A DNA stretch of 64,000 nt from Vombatus ursinus (Eukaryota; Chordata; Mammalia; Diprotodontia; Vombatidae): the NCBI RefSeq assembly GCF_900497805.2, contig NW_020954719.1:7159729-7223728 (forward strand), in the 5' to 3' direction. The notes under the pieces were generated by a model. The model was given only the letters and a program-made list of their open reading frames with translations, searched no databases and was not told the DNA's origin. How positions within the stretch are numbered: position 1 is the first letter of the stretch; the number at the start of each line of letters is the position of its first letter. The translations under genes and the position numbers were made by a program. Shown piece after piece: positions 24,001 to 39,000 of the stretch.

Positions 24001-27000
24001 TGCAACTTCTCGCTCTCTGTATGCCGAGACTTCTGGGGAAGAGACAGAAAGTATGGGATGTAGAGTCAGGCATAAAGTTGAAGAATGACAAGAAAAGTCC
24101 TGAAGCTATCCTAAATGGAATAATAGGTGTTTGGAATAGAGAGACGAGCAGAGAAGGACTAGTCCTGGATGGACGTCAAGGAATCTTGATCAAGAAGGAT
24201 CAGGATTTAGAGAAGGCCATAAGCTTTGGCAATTAAGGGATAACACTTGGTAACTAGAGAGGCTCAGTTGAGGGATGAAGTTGGAAGCCAAATTTCAGAA
24301 GATCTGGAAGAAAGTAATAGGAAAGGAAATGGAAGCAATGGGTGTAGATACCCTTTTCAAGGAGGCTGGCTGAGAAAAAAGGAGATACAGGACAACAGCT
24401 TGTAGAGATGATAAGGTCTAGTGATGTTTTAAGGATGGGGGGGCCTTGGGCATGTTTATAGGCAGGAAGGAAGAAACTAGTCAACAGCGAGAAAATGAAG
24501 ATTATAGAGAGTGGGCTAACTGTGGATGCTATCTGCTGGAAAAGATGGGAGGAGATAGAATCAAGGACACATGTAAAAGGGTTCATCTTGTTGAAGAGAA
24601 GTCCCACTTGTTAATCAGAAACTGGAGTAAAGAAAATAGTGTAGGATGATGTCAATGAGTTGTGAGGTGAGCTCATGGCAAATGGCTCCAATTTTTTCTA
24701 CAAAATATGAGGCAAGATCTTTACCTGACAAGAGTTGGAGAAGAGGAGGTGTGGGAAATTTGTTCCTTGAACCCAATACTCCACCTCCTTTCTCCATACC
24801 TGTGAGCTAGCTACCCTCCATTCCGGGAAGGCTCTGCCCCACAAACTCCACTTCTAACTGTCCTTGGCTTCCTTCTAGACTCAGCTCCAATACTACTTCT
24901 GCAGACTTTTACTGGTCTACCCAGCTATAGTGCCTTCCTCTCTCTCTCTGATTACCTCCTATCTATTCTGAATGTCTCCTAGTTACTCACTATACCTAGT
25001 TTATACCTAGTTATTTACACACTATCTCCCTCACTAATACATGAGCTCCGTGAGGGCAGAGACTGTCTGTTTTTGCCATTTATGTGCTAAGCACTGTGGA
25101 GTGCTTTTTGACTGACAGAGAGGACAAAGTTTACAACAGTTAGTGATATAAGGAATCGGTGAAGGAGGAACAGGAAGTGGAAATGACCCAGTTGAGATTA
25201 GAGGACAAATTATAAATGGGTTCAGTCAGCATCACTGAATGACTTTCTCCAGCTCTGCACATGAGAAGAAGCAGAGTGAGGTATGATAAAGTAACAAAAG
25301 GGAAAAGGAGCAACAGATATGAGAGTACAGGACAGTGCCGAAATGAACTGGTTCAAGGGTCAAGGATGGGGGCAAGAGTTTGTCCAAGAGCACAGATGAT
25401 GGCCTGGGAAAGTCCTGAGGGGTGGAAGGAGTAGAGGTCACCATGAGGGTGACAAACAGGATGAGGAAGAATAAGGCTCTGGCAGAACAGGAATGATATG
25501 GCTATGACTGGATAAGGGTATTTCAGATCATGGAACTGGAACATTTGTAGGTGATATCAAGATCAAAGGTGTAACCATTCCTGTGTATAACAGGGACAAA
25601 GGGAGAGATCATGAGAGTTGAGTAGACTGAGATGCTTAAGGAAGCATTAACATTTATGTTGAAATCCCTTAGGAGAGTGAGAGTAGAGGAAGGCACTGAA
25701 CTGAGAAAGAAATAAAAATGTCGTGGGGGGGGGGGTGGCAGATAACCACCAGGATCTATAGTGGGTGATTAATTTGGATAGAGTGAACTTCAAAGGAGAA
25801 GAGATTGGTGAGTGATGGCAACATAAAAGCATCAGGGAACACGGAGTATGATAATTCCTCCTCTGGGGGCTGTCAAGTCAGGGACTATGAGAGAAGATGT
25901 GACCAATACTGAAAAAAATGGCCAGGTAGGCTGTATCATTGGGCGTAACCAGGTCTCTGGGAGTGCTGGATGATGGAAGGAACATGAGAGGAAGAGAGGG
26001 AAGAAGAGGAATCTGTTAATTATGAAAGGCCTCATAAAATCTGGTTGTCAAGCACTCACCTCCCAGGGTTATGGCAAAGATCAAAAGCGATAATATTTGT
26101 AAAACACTTAGCACAGTGCCTGGCACACAGCAGGCACTTAAGAAATGCTTGTTTCCTTCCTTCTTTCCTTCCCCATCCCTAAAAACTTAGGTCAGACTGA
26201 AGAACTATTTGAGTGGAGAATCTTCTATCACAAATTGATGCAAAGCCTCAAGCTATGTCAGAGTCAAAGAACTGTAGCAGACCCTTCAAGACTGAGTATC
26301 TTATGAGAAAAGCAATGAGAAGAAGGCCAGCCGAAGGGATGTTTTAGAGTAGGCTCCACAAGGCTCACCTGCAGGAACTCCTCCAGCCCAAGCTTGGTGA
26401 ACTCATATTGCAGGTGGACTCGGAAATTCATATCTTCCACCGAATGTACCACGATGTTGATGAACTGCATGCAGGCCACCTGAAGAAGGGGGAAAAGAGA
26501 CCAAATGAAGAAGAAAACCAGGGAAATAAAACAGAGAGGAGAGAACGCAAGAGGGAGAGAAGGAGGCACGCAACCACTTTATGGTTCATATTAATTTAGT
26601 TTTAATATGTTCATGTTTTAACAGAGGTCATTTTTCCTCATCTATAAAATGGGAATAACAGCACCATTCTCCAAGAGTTGTTGTGAGGATCAAATGAGAT
26701 AACTTCACTTTACAAAGCTTAGAGAACTGAATAAAGGCCAGCTGTCATTATCACCATCAGAGAGGAAAGAAATTCCCTGGACATGTGACAGATATCCACT
26801 AAGAGTTGCCGAACTGCTTTTTTCAGGGGAGGAACGTAGCATGGCTGAGAGTCCATTCTCTCCTCATTCCTCTTTCATCAAGGAGAGTTTTCAGAGAATG
26901 GCAGAGGCAGAAGGAAAGGATCACGAATGGGGAAGGGTCATAGAGCAGAAGAAGTGCATTTGAGTTAAGTCAAAGGAAAACTGCTGGGCTCAAATTCTTA

Positions 27001-30000
27001 CAATCTAGCCAATAGCTCACAGGTGCTCAGATTCCTTAAGAGTCTGGCCAATACGAAAGATGTTCTAATAAATCTTGTCTTTGGCGGAAAGAAGGCTTGG
27101 GTCGAATTCTTTCAGGCAGGTCATGATTTTGGGGTCCCAGCACCCCTAAGCCCCTAAATCTCATCATTTTGGTGGGCCATACGGGGAAACTGCCTAACCC
27201 TAAGTTCTTCTCCAGCCAAGAATGGAAGGTATGTAAGCCTCCCCTCCCCCTCTCCTTTCTTGCTCTGCAGTTGGGGTTGCTCTCCAAGCACCGAGGCTTG
27301 GAGGTGCTTGTAGAGCAGACAGTTACAAGGCTGTCTTACACTCAGCCTGAGGCTCTCAGTCCACTGGTTCAGTTCGAGGCCATGGACCTGGGAACACCTT
27401 CTGCAGCATAGAAGACAAGGACAGATGCCCTATCTGGAAGTGTATGCCCAATTCTGTCAGTTCTCTCGGCACTAGGGAATTGGGGAAAACTGCAGTTGCT
27501 TTTTGGTTCCCTGAAGCTTATTTACTCCCTGCCCTCTACACACCTGAATCCTCCTTCATGAAGGTTACAGGGAAAAGTTAGAACAGCTAAAAATATCTTG
27601 GCAGACTCTGGAGGTTTTGTGATTGATCATTACGGAGTTTTGAAACACCTCCTTACAACCCTGGTCACTCCCTTCCCTTGAGTCAGGAGAGGGGAGGGGC
27701 AGCAGCTACAGCATGGGCCCCACTGACAATGGCCTTGGGCCCTAGGGCAACCTTTGCCTGGAAGCATCACCCAGGTTCAGCACATTCTGCTCAAGGTAAA
27801 GAAGCTAGCCTCTAAACTTGAGTAAGAACGCTCTTTTAAAGTTGTAGTTTTAACTGCTAATGATGAGATGTTTCTCTGTGTAAAGTAATTTGGAAATGCA
27901 TTTAACAAAACTGAAATCACATGATTGGTAATGGGTTTGTTTCAAGTTTCAAATTAGTGAACTTTTTGTATCAGTTATGTCAAGCAACTTTTCATAATTT
28001 GGTTACCACTAAAGTAATTTGGCTATTGTTGGTTATTGTTTTAATGTGTAAACTTGCCAAAAAGCTTGTTTGAGTTTTGATTTGCTGAGAATTTGCAAGT
28101 ATATAGAAATAATCTCTAACAATTGGCTTTTTACACCAGGACAAATTTAAATTTGAGATGTAAATCTTGGAAAAGTTTTTCCTAAGCTGTGATTAAACTT
28201 GCTGTTTGAGGTAAAAGCTCATAGGATTTTATTCTGAGTTGTCTAATGGATCATAATAATCCATCAATAATCAATAATCCACCATCTGAGAGAAATGCCA
28301 CAAGCTACTCAGAATGTGATACTGTTGGGAAGTCAGCAGTGGGAAAAGCTGAGAGGACGATTTTAGCCTCCAGTCTAAGATGGGATCCTCCTGGCTCAGT
28401 TTCCCCATTATGCTCCTTTGAAAAGGAATGATACCCACCCTGGCTATTCCTGAGTCTGGCTATGAGGTGGATTTGATACTGCATGGTTGGAAAACTGAAT
28501 TATCTGAATCCAAACAGAGCTAAGGATGTTTTATTCTATATCTGGGCTTTGCAGTCTTTTCTGTCAGGTTTGTCTTCCAGACTACAGGCCATTTACCTAC
28601 AGTTAGTAGCAAACAGCAGGTATCAGCCAATGTCTCCCCATTGTTTCCTGGATGCAGCCTGTGCTTGGTTCCAGTCAACCCCCTCTTTGGGATCCCCTCA
28701 AGGCAAGGACAGCTCTATGCCCCTTGCCAGCAAGAAGCAGTTTCAGAAGCCAAGGCCTTCACCCTTTACCCCAAAAGAATTTGGGTCCCATTTGTTTGAG
28801 GGGGGAATGATGAGGATGGGAGCTAGACCCCAAAAAGGAAAAATCCTGGACTTTCCCACATAGCCAAATCTCTCAAATTTGTCTGAGGCTATAATTCCAT
28901 CAACTGGCCTTTCATTGTGGCTACACCCAATCTCCCAACTCTGTTACCTTTAACCTAGCCTAGCCCTCCATTTTCTTACCTCCCTGTGGTCCCCGGCCAT
29001 TTCCCACCCTTAATCCTAGCTAGGCTCCATTCTCCCTTGGCCATGAGGTCCAGTTCCCAGGTGTTCTGTTCACCCATTCAGATCTTCCTTAGACAACTCC
29101 TCCAGTTACCCCAAATTACTTGGCCACTCCTAGATCCCTCCCACAGTCTTTCTGTATATAAGGTCCATCCTGTCTCCATTAAGGTGCTCAGATTCTTATC
29201 TAGCCACTGCTCAGATTCTTACAATGTAGCCAATAGCTCACAGGTGCTCAGATTCCTTAAGAGTCTGGCTAATATGGTGGATCTTTAATAAACCTTGTCT
29301 TTGGTTTGGAAAAAAAAAGAAAGAAAGAAAACTGGTGAAGGAGGACTAGGAAAATGAAGACAGGAATACTGATGGGATGAACAGGCCTAAATAATGAAAG
29401 AAAGGATGTGAGGAAGATAGAAGGTCAAAACAGTGGGAAAGAAGATAACTACACCAAAGACATTTAAAGCTGGTTGAAAAGCGATACATAAAATGGGGCC
29501 CAAATGTCCTCAACTCTGTATTTCACTACATATTATGGGAATCTGGGTCAGTGAATATAAATGAATGAGAAGGAATGAAATGAAAATTACTTAGATGAGA
29601 CCAGGACCACAGAAGACAAAGTTGCAGAAACAGAGGAAGAGACAGAGCTGGTTGAGTTCAGCCATGAGTTCAGCCTCCAGTTTCTGAAAGCACCCACTGA
29701 GGTCAAATTGTGTTGAGTGCTACACTAAGTGCTACAAGAAGAATTTATAAAAATAGAAGAGTGTCTCGATCCTTCTAAATGTTTATGAACTTATAGGAAT
29801 ATGCTATGTACACATGTTGGACCTCCCTAGAAAACCTAGCTCTGCCTGACCCAGGTTCAATTCCTCACCATAAAGTCGATATTGCTGTCCTCATTCCGGA
29901 AGTACTCCATCAGCTTCTCAAAACGGTAGAGCTCTTTGCACACCTGTGTGGAACAAAGACAGCCTCAAAGCAAGGATCCACCTACGGGGGCACTCAAGTC

Positions 30001-33000
30001 TTAGTTACCTAGTTCAAGGGAAGCTGGCCTCAGAAACAGTGGCTTAAAGGGATTCTTTCTGAAATGGGCAATTCTGAGGGGAAATGGCTTAGGTGACATA
30101 AGAGAAAACTCTGGATCAGGAAACCTGAGGTCAAAATGTTTGCTCTCTTATTTCATCTTCCCTAGACATACATGCTTTGATTTAGCTTTCCCAAGGCAGC
30201 CCACGTCAGCTAGTCATGAACTTCTCTGGCAAGGCCTGGGAAAGACTGGCTTACAAAATCCTCAGTACAAAAGAGATAAGACCCAAGATAGCTTCTCTGC
30301 CCTACTCAAGGGTTAAGACTCATTTTCTAGGTGGCAGCTGATGCTTATACAAGAGCTCCAACAGTCAAATTACCCCCATACTATAAAGAGTGATGCCTAG
30401 CTATTCTCTGTCCCTTTCACCATCCCAGTTACCATCCTTCACCCACAGGCAGAAGCAGTAGGCTGACCTCTTTGAAGTTGTCAAAGGCAGCAAGAATGAT
30501 CTCATGGCCTCCCCTCACCAAGCACACAGCAGCTAGCAGCTCCAGAACAAGGGCTTTGGTCCTGGGGGCAAGAAACAGACACACACAGGCCCTAACTTCC
30601 CTACCTCTGGACCTCCCCATCAAAGGCTCAGTTTAACCACTGGTAATTCAGAGCAGGAGAACTCAGAGATAGTGGCCAGGAAGGTCAACTTTCCCACACT
30701 AAGCTACTGTAACCCAAGGGAAAATGGGGATCCCATTTTTCCCAAGCATGGAAGAAAGTTCCTCCAAATCAGTCACTGGTCCTTGGTGGGGTCATAGTAG
30801 CCACAAAGCAGAGTTCCTTGTTAGGGACAGGTAGGTATACAGGTCTCTACAACTTTGGACAGGCAAGAGGTCTCACCTGGGGTTCTTGTTGTTGAGACTG
30901 AGGGCAATCTCATTGACAGCATGGGGGTGGGACATGACCAGGTTGAATCCATACTGCAGGGAAAAAGAATAGAAAGATAAGTAGATCACGAAGGTAATGC
31001 TCAGCCAGGAGCAAGGTGGAAACTGACCTCTACTACTTTCCCTCCATTCCATATGAGGAAGGATATAAAGCTACAGTCAAATGCAGAGTTTTATCAGGTA
31101 GGAAAAGGCTGGTTCACTAAAGATGTTCACAGAACAATGCACTTTGGGTAGATCATACCTCTTGGTACCTATTCAGATCTTTCCAAATGACTAATGAAAG
31201 AAGGGGATTTCAAAGAAGAATACTGGTTTGACAAATACTACTCATTAAGGTGAAGCAGGCTCTGGCCCCTGCCCCAAGGGGGATCACAAGGCCAAGCAGG
31301 TCAGAGCTGCCATCTTTTGTACCTGGTAGTTCATAATAGCCCTGAGGCAGAGGATACAGACATGGACATCATCCTTCTGGCTCACAAGGCGAGAGTTCTT
31401 CAGGGCCCTTCTCCCAGGAAGTGTGCTGTACCTGGGGAGGAGAGGAGGCTTTACAAAATAACAAAACTGGAAAATTGGAAGGGACCTTAGCAGCCATACA
31501 GCAGTTCAACTCACACACAAAAGGAAACCCTACTATAATATACCTGATCAATAAGTGGTCATCCAGCTTCTTCCAGAAGACCACTAAGGATATGCAGGAA
31601 CTTCCCCCTCCCCCAACCTCTCAAGGCAGCCCATTCCACTTTTTTATAGCTTTAACTGCTAGGAAGTACTTCCTGTCATCAAGCCTATCTTTGCTCCTTT
31701 GCACCTTATACCCAGTGCCTCCGATTGTACCTTCTAGAGCTAAACAGAGTAAGTCTAGTCTTTAAACATTTAGTGTTGAAGCTAACATAACTGGCAGGTG
31801 ATGCTCCAGAAACCTTAAAACTACATCAATAACAGCAGGCTAGTCTTCCAGGCTAAATTTCTCCCTAGCAGCCGACTATCCTAATTTCCCATCCTAGAGT
31901 CTAGACCCAGCTACCTGCAGGGGACATTTCAATTCCGAAAATCTTCTTAACCAGCCATCTCTTGCTGGAGTCCTGAGACAACTTCCAGGGCTATGTGTTC
32001 TTAAATCTATGGAATAATCCTATTTCTCAATTTTCTGCCTTTTTACTCCCAATAACTAATTTGCTTAACCTAGCGAAATTAGCTTCCCAGAACTTAATCT
32101 ATAGGGAAACCCACCATTACCACACATTCTACACAACCTTTAGGGTTCGAATTTCCTGCTTACCACCCCAGGTCTGATATCCCAGGAAAGGCAGAGCTAA
32201 GCACCAACTCGAGGTACCAGACGCAGGCATCCCGGTGATTATACATCTGGACCTGTATTTTCTAGGTGTCCATATACCTCCTTAGCAAGTAATCAGCCTC
32301 AGGGCCAGAAACCCAGTATCTTATAAGGTATTCCATAAAAAAAAAAATTTGACAACATATATAGCATCTTTCAGGGAAAGACTCAGGAAGCCCGGGTGCA
32401 TAGTTGGAATAATGGAACATGGAGAGCAATCCCCCCAAAACATAGGAGAGCGGTATGGGCACAAGATGGGTAGAATCCATGGAAAGGAGAAACAAGAAAC
32501 CAAGGCAAAGAATCACTGGGCTAAAAGGGATTTTGAATTGTCATTTATGCCATTCTGTCTCTAGACGTGACGGCCCTTCAAAACATCCCAGACATATGAG
32601 TATATATAGTACTTTGGGGAGAAAAGTCCCCCAAAGAGGGAGGAAAAATCAAGGGAAGGGGAAGAAATTAAAGGAAGGTTGGTTGGTCTTATAGAAGCTT
32701 ACAGAGCATAAAAACATCCAGAAAAGCCAACAGAAAACAGAATGAAGGACATATGCTAGCCAGCAGAAGAAAAATATCACACAGAAAAGGGGCCCTGAAC
32801 TCACAAGTATATGTGAAAAAAGAACTAGTATGGAAGATGGATTTCTCCTCCGGTAAGATGGTTATGAAAAGATTTAAAAAAAAAAAAAGAGTTTAAGGAA
32901 AGAAACAACTTCCCTTCTGTTAAGGGTAAAAGAATTGGGAGATTGGGTAAGAGGGGAGAATAATTCCAGAAGAGGGTGGGCACAGCCATAGGAATAAGTA

Positions 33001-36000
33001 CTTACCCAAGACAAAACTGCTAGGCAGAGCCAGGGGGACAGAGAGAGCACAAACCAGAGGACAGACTGTCAGGCAGAGGGAAAGAGAGCCGAGCCCTGGA
33101 AGCGGAGAGATGGAGAGAGAAAAGGGAAGGCCATGAGTGCTCACTGCCATCACCTAGGCTCTAGGCTCGCAGGGGAAAGGAGGAGGAAGATGAGCAGGAG
33201 CAGAAGGAGGAAGAGGAAAGCAGGCTGGTACGCACAGCAAGCCCGATACATACCGTAGCACAGACTGGCGTGCAGAGCGAGCGAGGCTGTTGGCAAAAGG
33301 AGCTGACAGGACACTGGGCTGCTGCTGCAGATCCTCAATAGACCTGCTCCAGGATCGCAGCTTCTCAAAAGCGCCTTCATCACTGCTTTCCAGACCCTCA
33401 AAATCAAACCTGGAGCACGGAAAGACACACACCAGATACACATAGGCACGCACACAGAGAAGAAACTCAAGCAAGGCTCCCGGAGACAGCCTCAACGATT
33501 CATGTCTCCCTAGCAACAAAGAGCAAAGGCCAGGAGAGCAGAGGGCAACATATAGGCTGAGGGGAGCAAAGATAATTAAGACGGGGAGACAGCATCAAGG
33601 AGTATAAACAGTGGAGGTCAAATCTTGGCTCTGCTCCTCACTACCTGTGGAACCTTGGGCAAGTCACCCAACCTTTCCGAGTCTCAGTTTTCTAATCTGT
33701 AAAATGAGGGGGGATGGACTAGATGGTGTCTGACATCTATTTTTGTTCTAAATCAAAAGCTGTGACCCTGCGGTGAAATCAACTGCCTTGCTAAGGGCAG
33801 TGGGAACACCAGGTACGACCACACGCCCACAGTTCCAAGGGATCTAGGAATCTGCTTCTGCTAGCTGTTTCTGGCCTATGGGCGTGGCAGGGTGATGAGG
33901 GTACCATGTGTCCACAAGGCCACAGAACTTGGAGCTGCTATCTATACTTCTAAGGGTTAGAAATCCTCAGGTCAATCATGATGGTTGGCCATATGGTTGA
34001 ACCTACCCCCATGTGGAAGGAGGACTTTGCCTGGCAATATGGTCACAATGGGACGGCTAGGTGGTGCAGTGGATAAAGCGCCAGCCTGGAATCAGGAAGA
34101 CCTAGGTCAAATCTGGCCTCAGACAGCTACTAGCTGTGGGACCCTGGGTAAGTCACTTAACCCCGCTTGCCTCAGTTTCCCATCTGTAAAATGAGCTGGA
34201 AAGGAAATGGCAATTCACTCCAGTATTTCTGCCAAGAAAACCCCAAATGGGGTCACGAAGAGTCAGGCACTTCTGAAAAATGACTTGAATAACAACAACA
34301 AATTGTCACAATATAGTCAGCTATAAGGGAACTCTTTCCTTTCTCTCAAGGAACTTAGAATCTAGTTGGGCAAATGCCAATGTCAAAACAAAAGTTAGAG
34401 ACTTTAGGGACTGAAGTGCATAAGACACAGCAGTCTTCTAAAGCTTGACAGTCAAGCAGATTAGGTCTGGGTTTCTCTGAATACTGAAATGTCCATAGGG
34501 AAAAAGGACAGCCACTAACCTGAGAATTGCTGACAAGTATTTTATTAAGCAGACTCAGTTTGTTTTTTTTTTTAAAGTAGGAAAAGGATAGGTTGAAGGG
34601 ATGACACAGGAGGAACACTGGAATATACACTCCTAACACTGATCAGACTTTTGCAAGTGGGTTGCATACAAAGGAAAGGACTATGTAAAGGGTAAAAGAC
34701 CAGGATTAAGTTGGCAAATGAAGAACTTTAAAAGTCACAACATCTCTTGGCCTTGGTTTCTTCATCGGCAAAATGGGGGTTATTAAAAGTACCTACCTCA
34801 CAGGGTTATTGTGGGAGCAAACGAGATAACATACAGCACTTTGCAAACCTTAAAGTACTATTAAAATCCAGTTATCATTATCATCATCATCACTTTTATT
34901 AGTGTTCTCTCAGTTACCAGGTAGGTTTTCACTTCTTAGGTGGGGTTGTCAATGTATTTTCAACACTGTCTTCTCCACCTGAACTATCTCTGAAAGGAAT
35001 ATAGAGTGGAAGGAAAACAAACAACTCTCCTCCCACAGTCAATGTGCCTCCAGCCAACTTTAAAGGAAGTATTCCTAATGTCAGCAGTAATTAATTACAA
35101 GCTTCCTCTTCATTTCAATCAGAGGTACTTCTAACCCCCTCTAAAGACTGTTCCAATGATCTCTGAAGTCCAAGTAACAAGTGTTACACTCAATCACTTA
35201 AGAGAAACAAAGGATGCTTACCTGTATAAAGGCTTAGTTCTCCAAAAGTGTATTCTATACTCTAATTTCCATAAGGACTTTTAGGATCTGAATGGCTAAG
35301 AGAGAGTTTATTCAGTAATAGCATTCCTCCTCCCACTAAAAAAACCTGAAACTTAACCACAAAAGCATTTTTCCATCCAGTCTATCTCTCAGCCTAGAGG
35401 TCACCGCCTGTTTAAGTCAAAGAGGGAAACCAAGAGGCCAGGTTGTGATTGTTTACTCCCTCTACTTTTCTCAGCCCTAACTTCCATACTGTACTCACAT
35501 GACAGAACATTGTGCAAAAGACAGGTAATCGACCAGCACATCCAGCCCTTTGTTCTCATCACTCAGAAACTCTCGGACCCACCTGCAGACAGGAAATGCA
35601 GACACTCAGCATTGTTCTTCTTCATAAAGCTGGTACACTGTGAGGGTGGAGTAGGGAACATCAGTGACAAGTCAAGACCCTCTCAAAGGTCTCCCTGGAG
35701 TCATGACACTGGTCTGAAAGACTGCCCCTGAAACCAGTGAAGGAACCAGCCCCTTTCCCAGAAGCCTTCTAGACCAGTGATGTCAAACTCAAAAAGAGAC
35801 AGGGGCCATTAAAAGGATCCCTGCTGGCTGCATAGCCACTTAGAAAACCATATAATTACATTGTCTGTGTTCTATTGTGTTTTTATTTATTTTGTTAAAT
35901 ATTTCCCAATTATATTTTGATTTGGTTTAGGTCACATGCAGACACCTATACTCTAGACTGCTGCTTTTTCCTGGCCAGGGATGGACAAAAACACTGAAAC

Positions 36001-39000
36001 CTGAATTAAGGACACTTCCTAGTCACAATAACACAGAGTGATCAGCCAGGGGAAGGGGGTAGTTTCCAATATGATGAAGGTTTCTAATAGCCAAAGCCTT
36101 AAGAGGCAGACCTATCTTACTAGCCCTAAGACCTACTTAATGTACTGCAAATGGGAGAATCTATTTTCCCTATCTCTGGGCTCAGGACATAATACCTTAA
36201 ATGCCTAATCATGGCCACAAATTAATAATTCTACAATAATTTGATGTCTACTGAAGTGTCAGGGCCCCCTTGGCCATCCTACTTTTTTCAATCCTAAAAC
36301 ATGTCACTAAGAGGCATTACCTTGAAAGCTAGGAGCCCTGCACACACCTAAGTTGTGTGATAGAATCACTCCTACACAGTGGACCCATTAAGCTTCCTAA
36401 TCTCTGGGGTCTTCTGTTCATTCAGGATGTATGTAACTTTCTGTTGGCTCTAGCAGGACAATCCCTATCAAACTTCCTCTCTTGTGGGAAGGCTGAAGTT
36501 GGGGAGACAGGTTGGACACCAGGCACCATGACGGCAGGCCACACCCTTCATGCTACAAAAAGCAGGCTCTGGCCCAGAAAGCCAGGCCTGGTGGAGATTT
36601 GGCAGCAGGCTTAGGCTGAAGCTGACACTGGAGCTGCCTCAAGTTAGCTTCCTCTCCCGGGGGCTGACAGGCCTCCCATTTCCTGTCTGTCTGCTCTCCA
36701 GCTCCCCACCCCCATCTCATTTCCTGTCTGAATCCACAGTGCTATTTTCAGGCCCTTGACATGTTGAGAAGAGGTTAAAGGGCACCTAAGCAAGGCAGAG
36801 AAACCAATGCACACAGAAAGCAAGAAACAAAGTAAAAGCAGCTCAGAAATCCATTTTCTGTCCCTTGTGGAACCCTCCCCAAGGTGTGAAGTACTCTCTT
36901 GCAGTCCAACTCAGATGCTCCTCCTGCCATTTCATTTTGATTCACCCTTTGATTCACGGGGTACTGACCAGGTTTCTCCTCTTCCCATCCCTGAGTTTTG
37001 TTCTCTTGTCCTCAGTACCACCTCACACCTTCTGAGCCCAAAAGACACACAGAAGATAAGATAGAGTCACAGGTCAGCTTCCTGAAATGCTAGTCAGGAA
37101 GCCAAAAGCTTGTCTTTGGATTACCACTTCTCTGGGCACAAACCATCCCCGGTCCTGTCTTTTCCAAGGAGCTTCTATGGTACAATGGCAAGATTACTGA
37201 ATTTGAAGTCCAAAGTTATATTTTGCACTTAACTGGGTATTCAAATCAGTTCTTTCAGGAGCTTTAATTTTAATGTTAAAATGTTCTAATGCTTGAATTT
37301 CATTTTGTGACTTTTTCTTCACTTCTTAGAACATTTCTTGGATTTCATCTTGAGAATGGTTAATAAAAAGATCAACAATTTGTAATGGTATCATTAAAGA
37401 ATCATTCTAGGGGACTTCAACATACATACTGACTCCCTCTCAAACACTCAGCTTCTCCACCTACTCACTTTCCATGAGCTACTCCTCCATTCCATCTCAG
37501 CTATACAAAAGATGGTCGTATCCTTGGATCTTGCTATCATTCATAAATCTACCACCTCCATGTTCAAGAATTCTGAAATCCCCTTACTCAACAATAACCT
37601 CTCACTCTGCCTCCCCTTATAAAACACCATGTTCTTTGTCTGCACTGGGACCTTCAAGCCCTTGGCCCCTCAATTCTCTCCCAGGCCATCTCCCCTGCAC
37701 TAGCCACTTCCTCCTCTTTTCCCCATCTTGACCTCTTGGTGAACCAATTCTACTCTATACTGTCCTCCTCTCTTGAATTCCCTGCCCCCTTATCATTGCA
37801 CCGATTATACCCAGCCAAGCCTCATCCCTGGATTACTCCCACTATTTGTCACCTTTGCTCCTAAACATGTGTTTCTGAATGAAGGTGAAGAAAATCACAT
37901 AACCATTCTGACTGAGTCCACTACAAATTTATCTTACATATCCTCAAGTGGGCCCTCACTGCTGCTAGGCAATCCTACTATACCTCCCTCATCAGCTCAC
38001 CATCCCATTCTCCACAGTGGCTCTTCCAAACCTTTGCATCCTTCTTTAAACCTCTCATGGCTCCCCCTCCCCTCACTCTCTCAGCTAAGAATCTTGCTTC
38101 ATATTTTACAGAAAATAATCAAGACCATTTGCTGTGTACTACTTCTTCCCCCTTCCTCAACTTCTATCACTTGGATGCCTTCCTCCACTCTCTCCTCCTT
38201 TACCCCTGTCTCCTTACTCTTTACTAAGGCTAACCCCATCTCCTCCAACAGACAGCCTCCTCTGTCATCCACACTATTATCTATCACTTATTTTCAATCT
38301 CTCCCCCTCTACTGGCTAATTCCCTACTGCCTACAAATATGCCCATGTCTCCCTTCCCGCCCAGAACTATCATCCGATAGCTTTTCTGCCTTTTAAGGCT
38401 AAATTCTTTGAAAAGGCCATCTACAATAGGTGCCTCCACTTTCTTTCCAACCTCCTCATTCTACCAAAACTGCTCTCTCCAAAGATACCAATGATCCCTT
38501 AGTTGCCAAATCCAAAGGCTTTTCCTCAATCCTCATTCTCCTTGACCTCTCTGTAACCCTGGACATTTTTAATAATACTCTCCTCCCTGATCCTCTCTTT
38601 TCTCTGGGTTTTCAGGGCAACATTTTCTCCTGGTTCTTTTACTTATCTGACAAACTCTTCTCTGTCTACTTTCCTGGATCCTCATCCATGTCACACCCTC
38701 TAACTGTAGTTGTCCCGCAGGATTCTTCTGCTGGGGATCCTTGTCTTGTCTCCCTCTACAGTACTTCACTTGGTGATCTTGTCAGTTCCTTTGGATTTAA
38801 TTACCATCTCTATGCTGATGATTCTCACATCTCCCTCTCCTGCCCCAATTTTTCCAATGATCTCCTATCTCACATACCCAAGAGACAATTTGAACTAGAT
38901 GTTTAGTAGCCTTCTTAAACTCAATATGTCAGAAACAGAACTCATTAAATTTCCCCCAACACCTCCCCACCTTGTGTCATCTTCTCTATTACTGTAGAGG

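Noticed and set aside
37773-38906. 207- and 158-codon open frames with YADD
   Set aside because: They belong to the dead L2 LINE, not to a host gene or a new reverse-transcriptase system.
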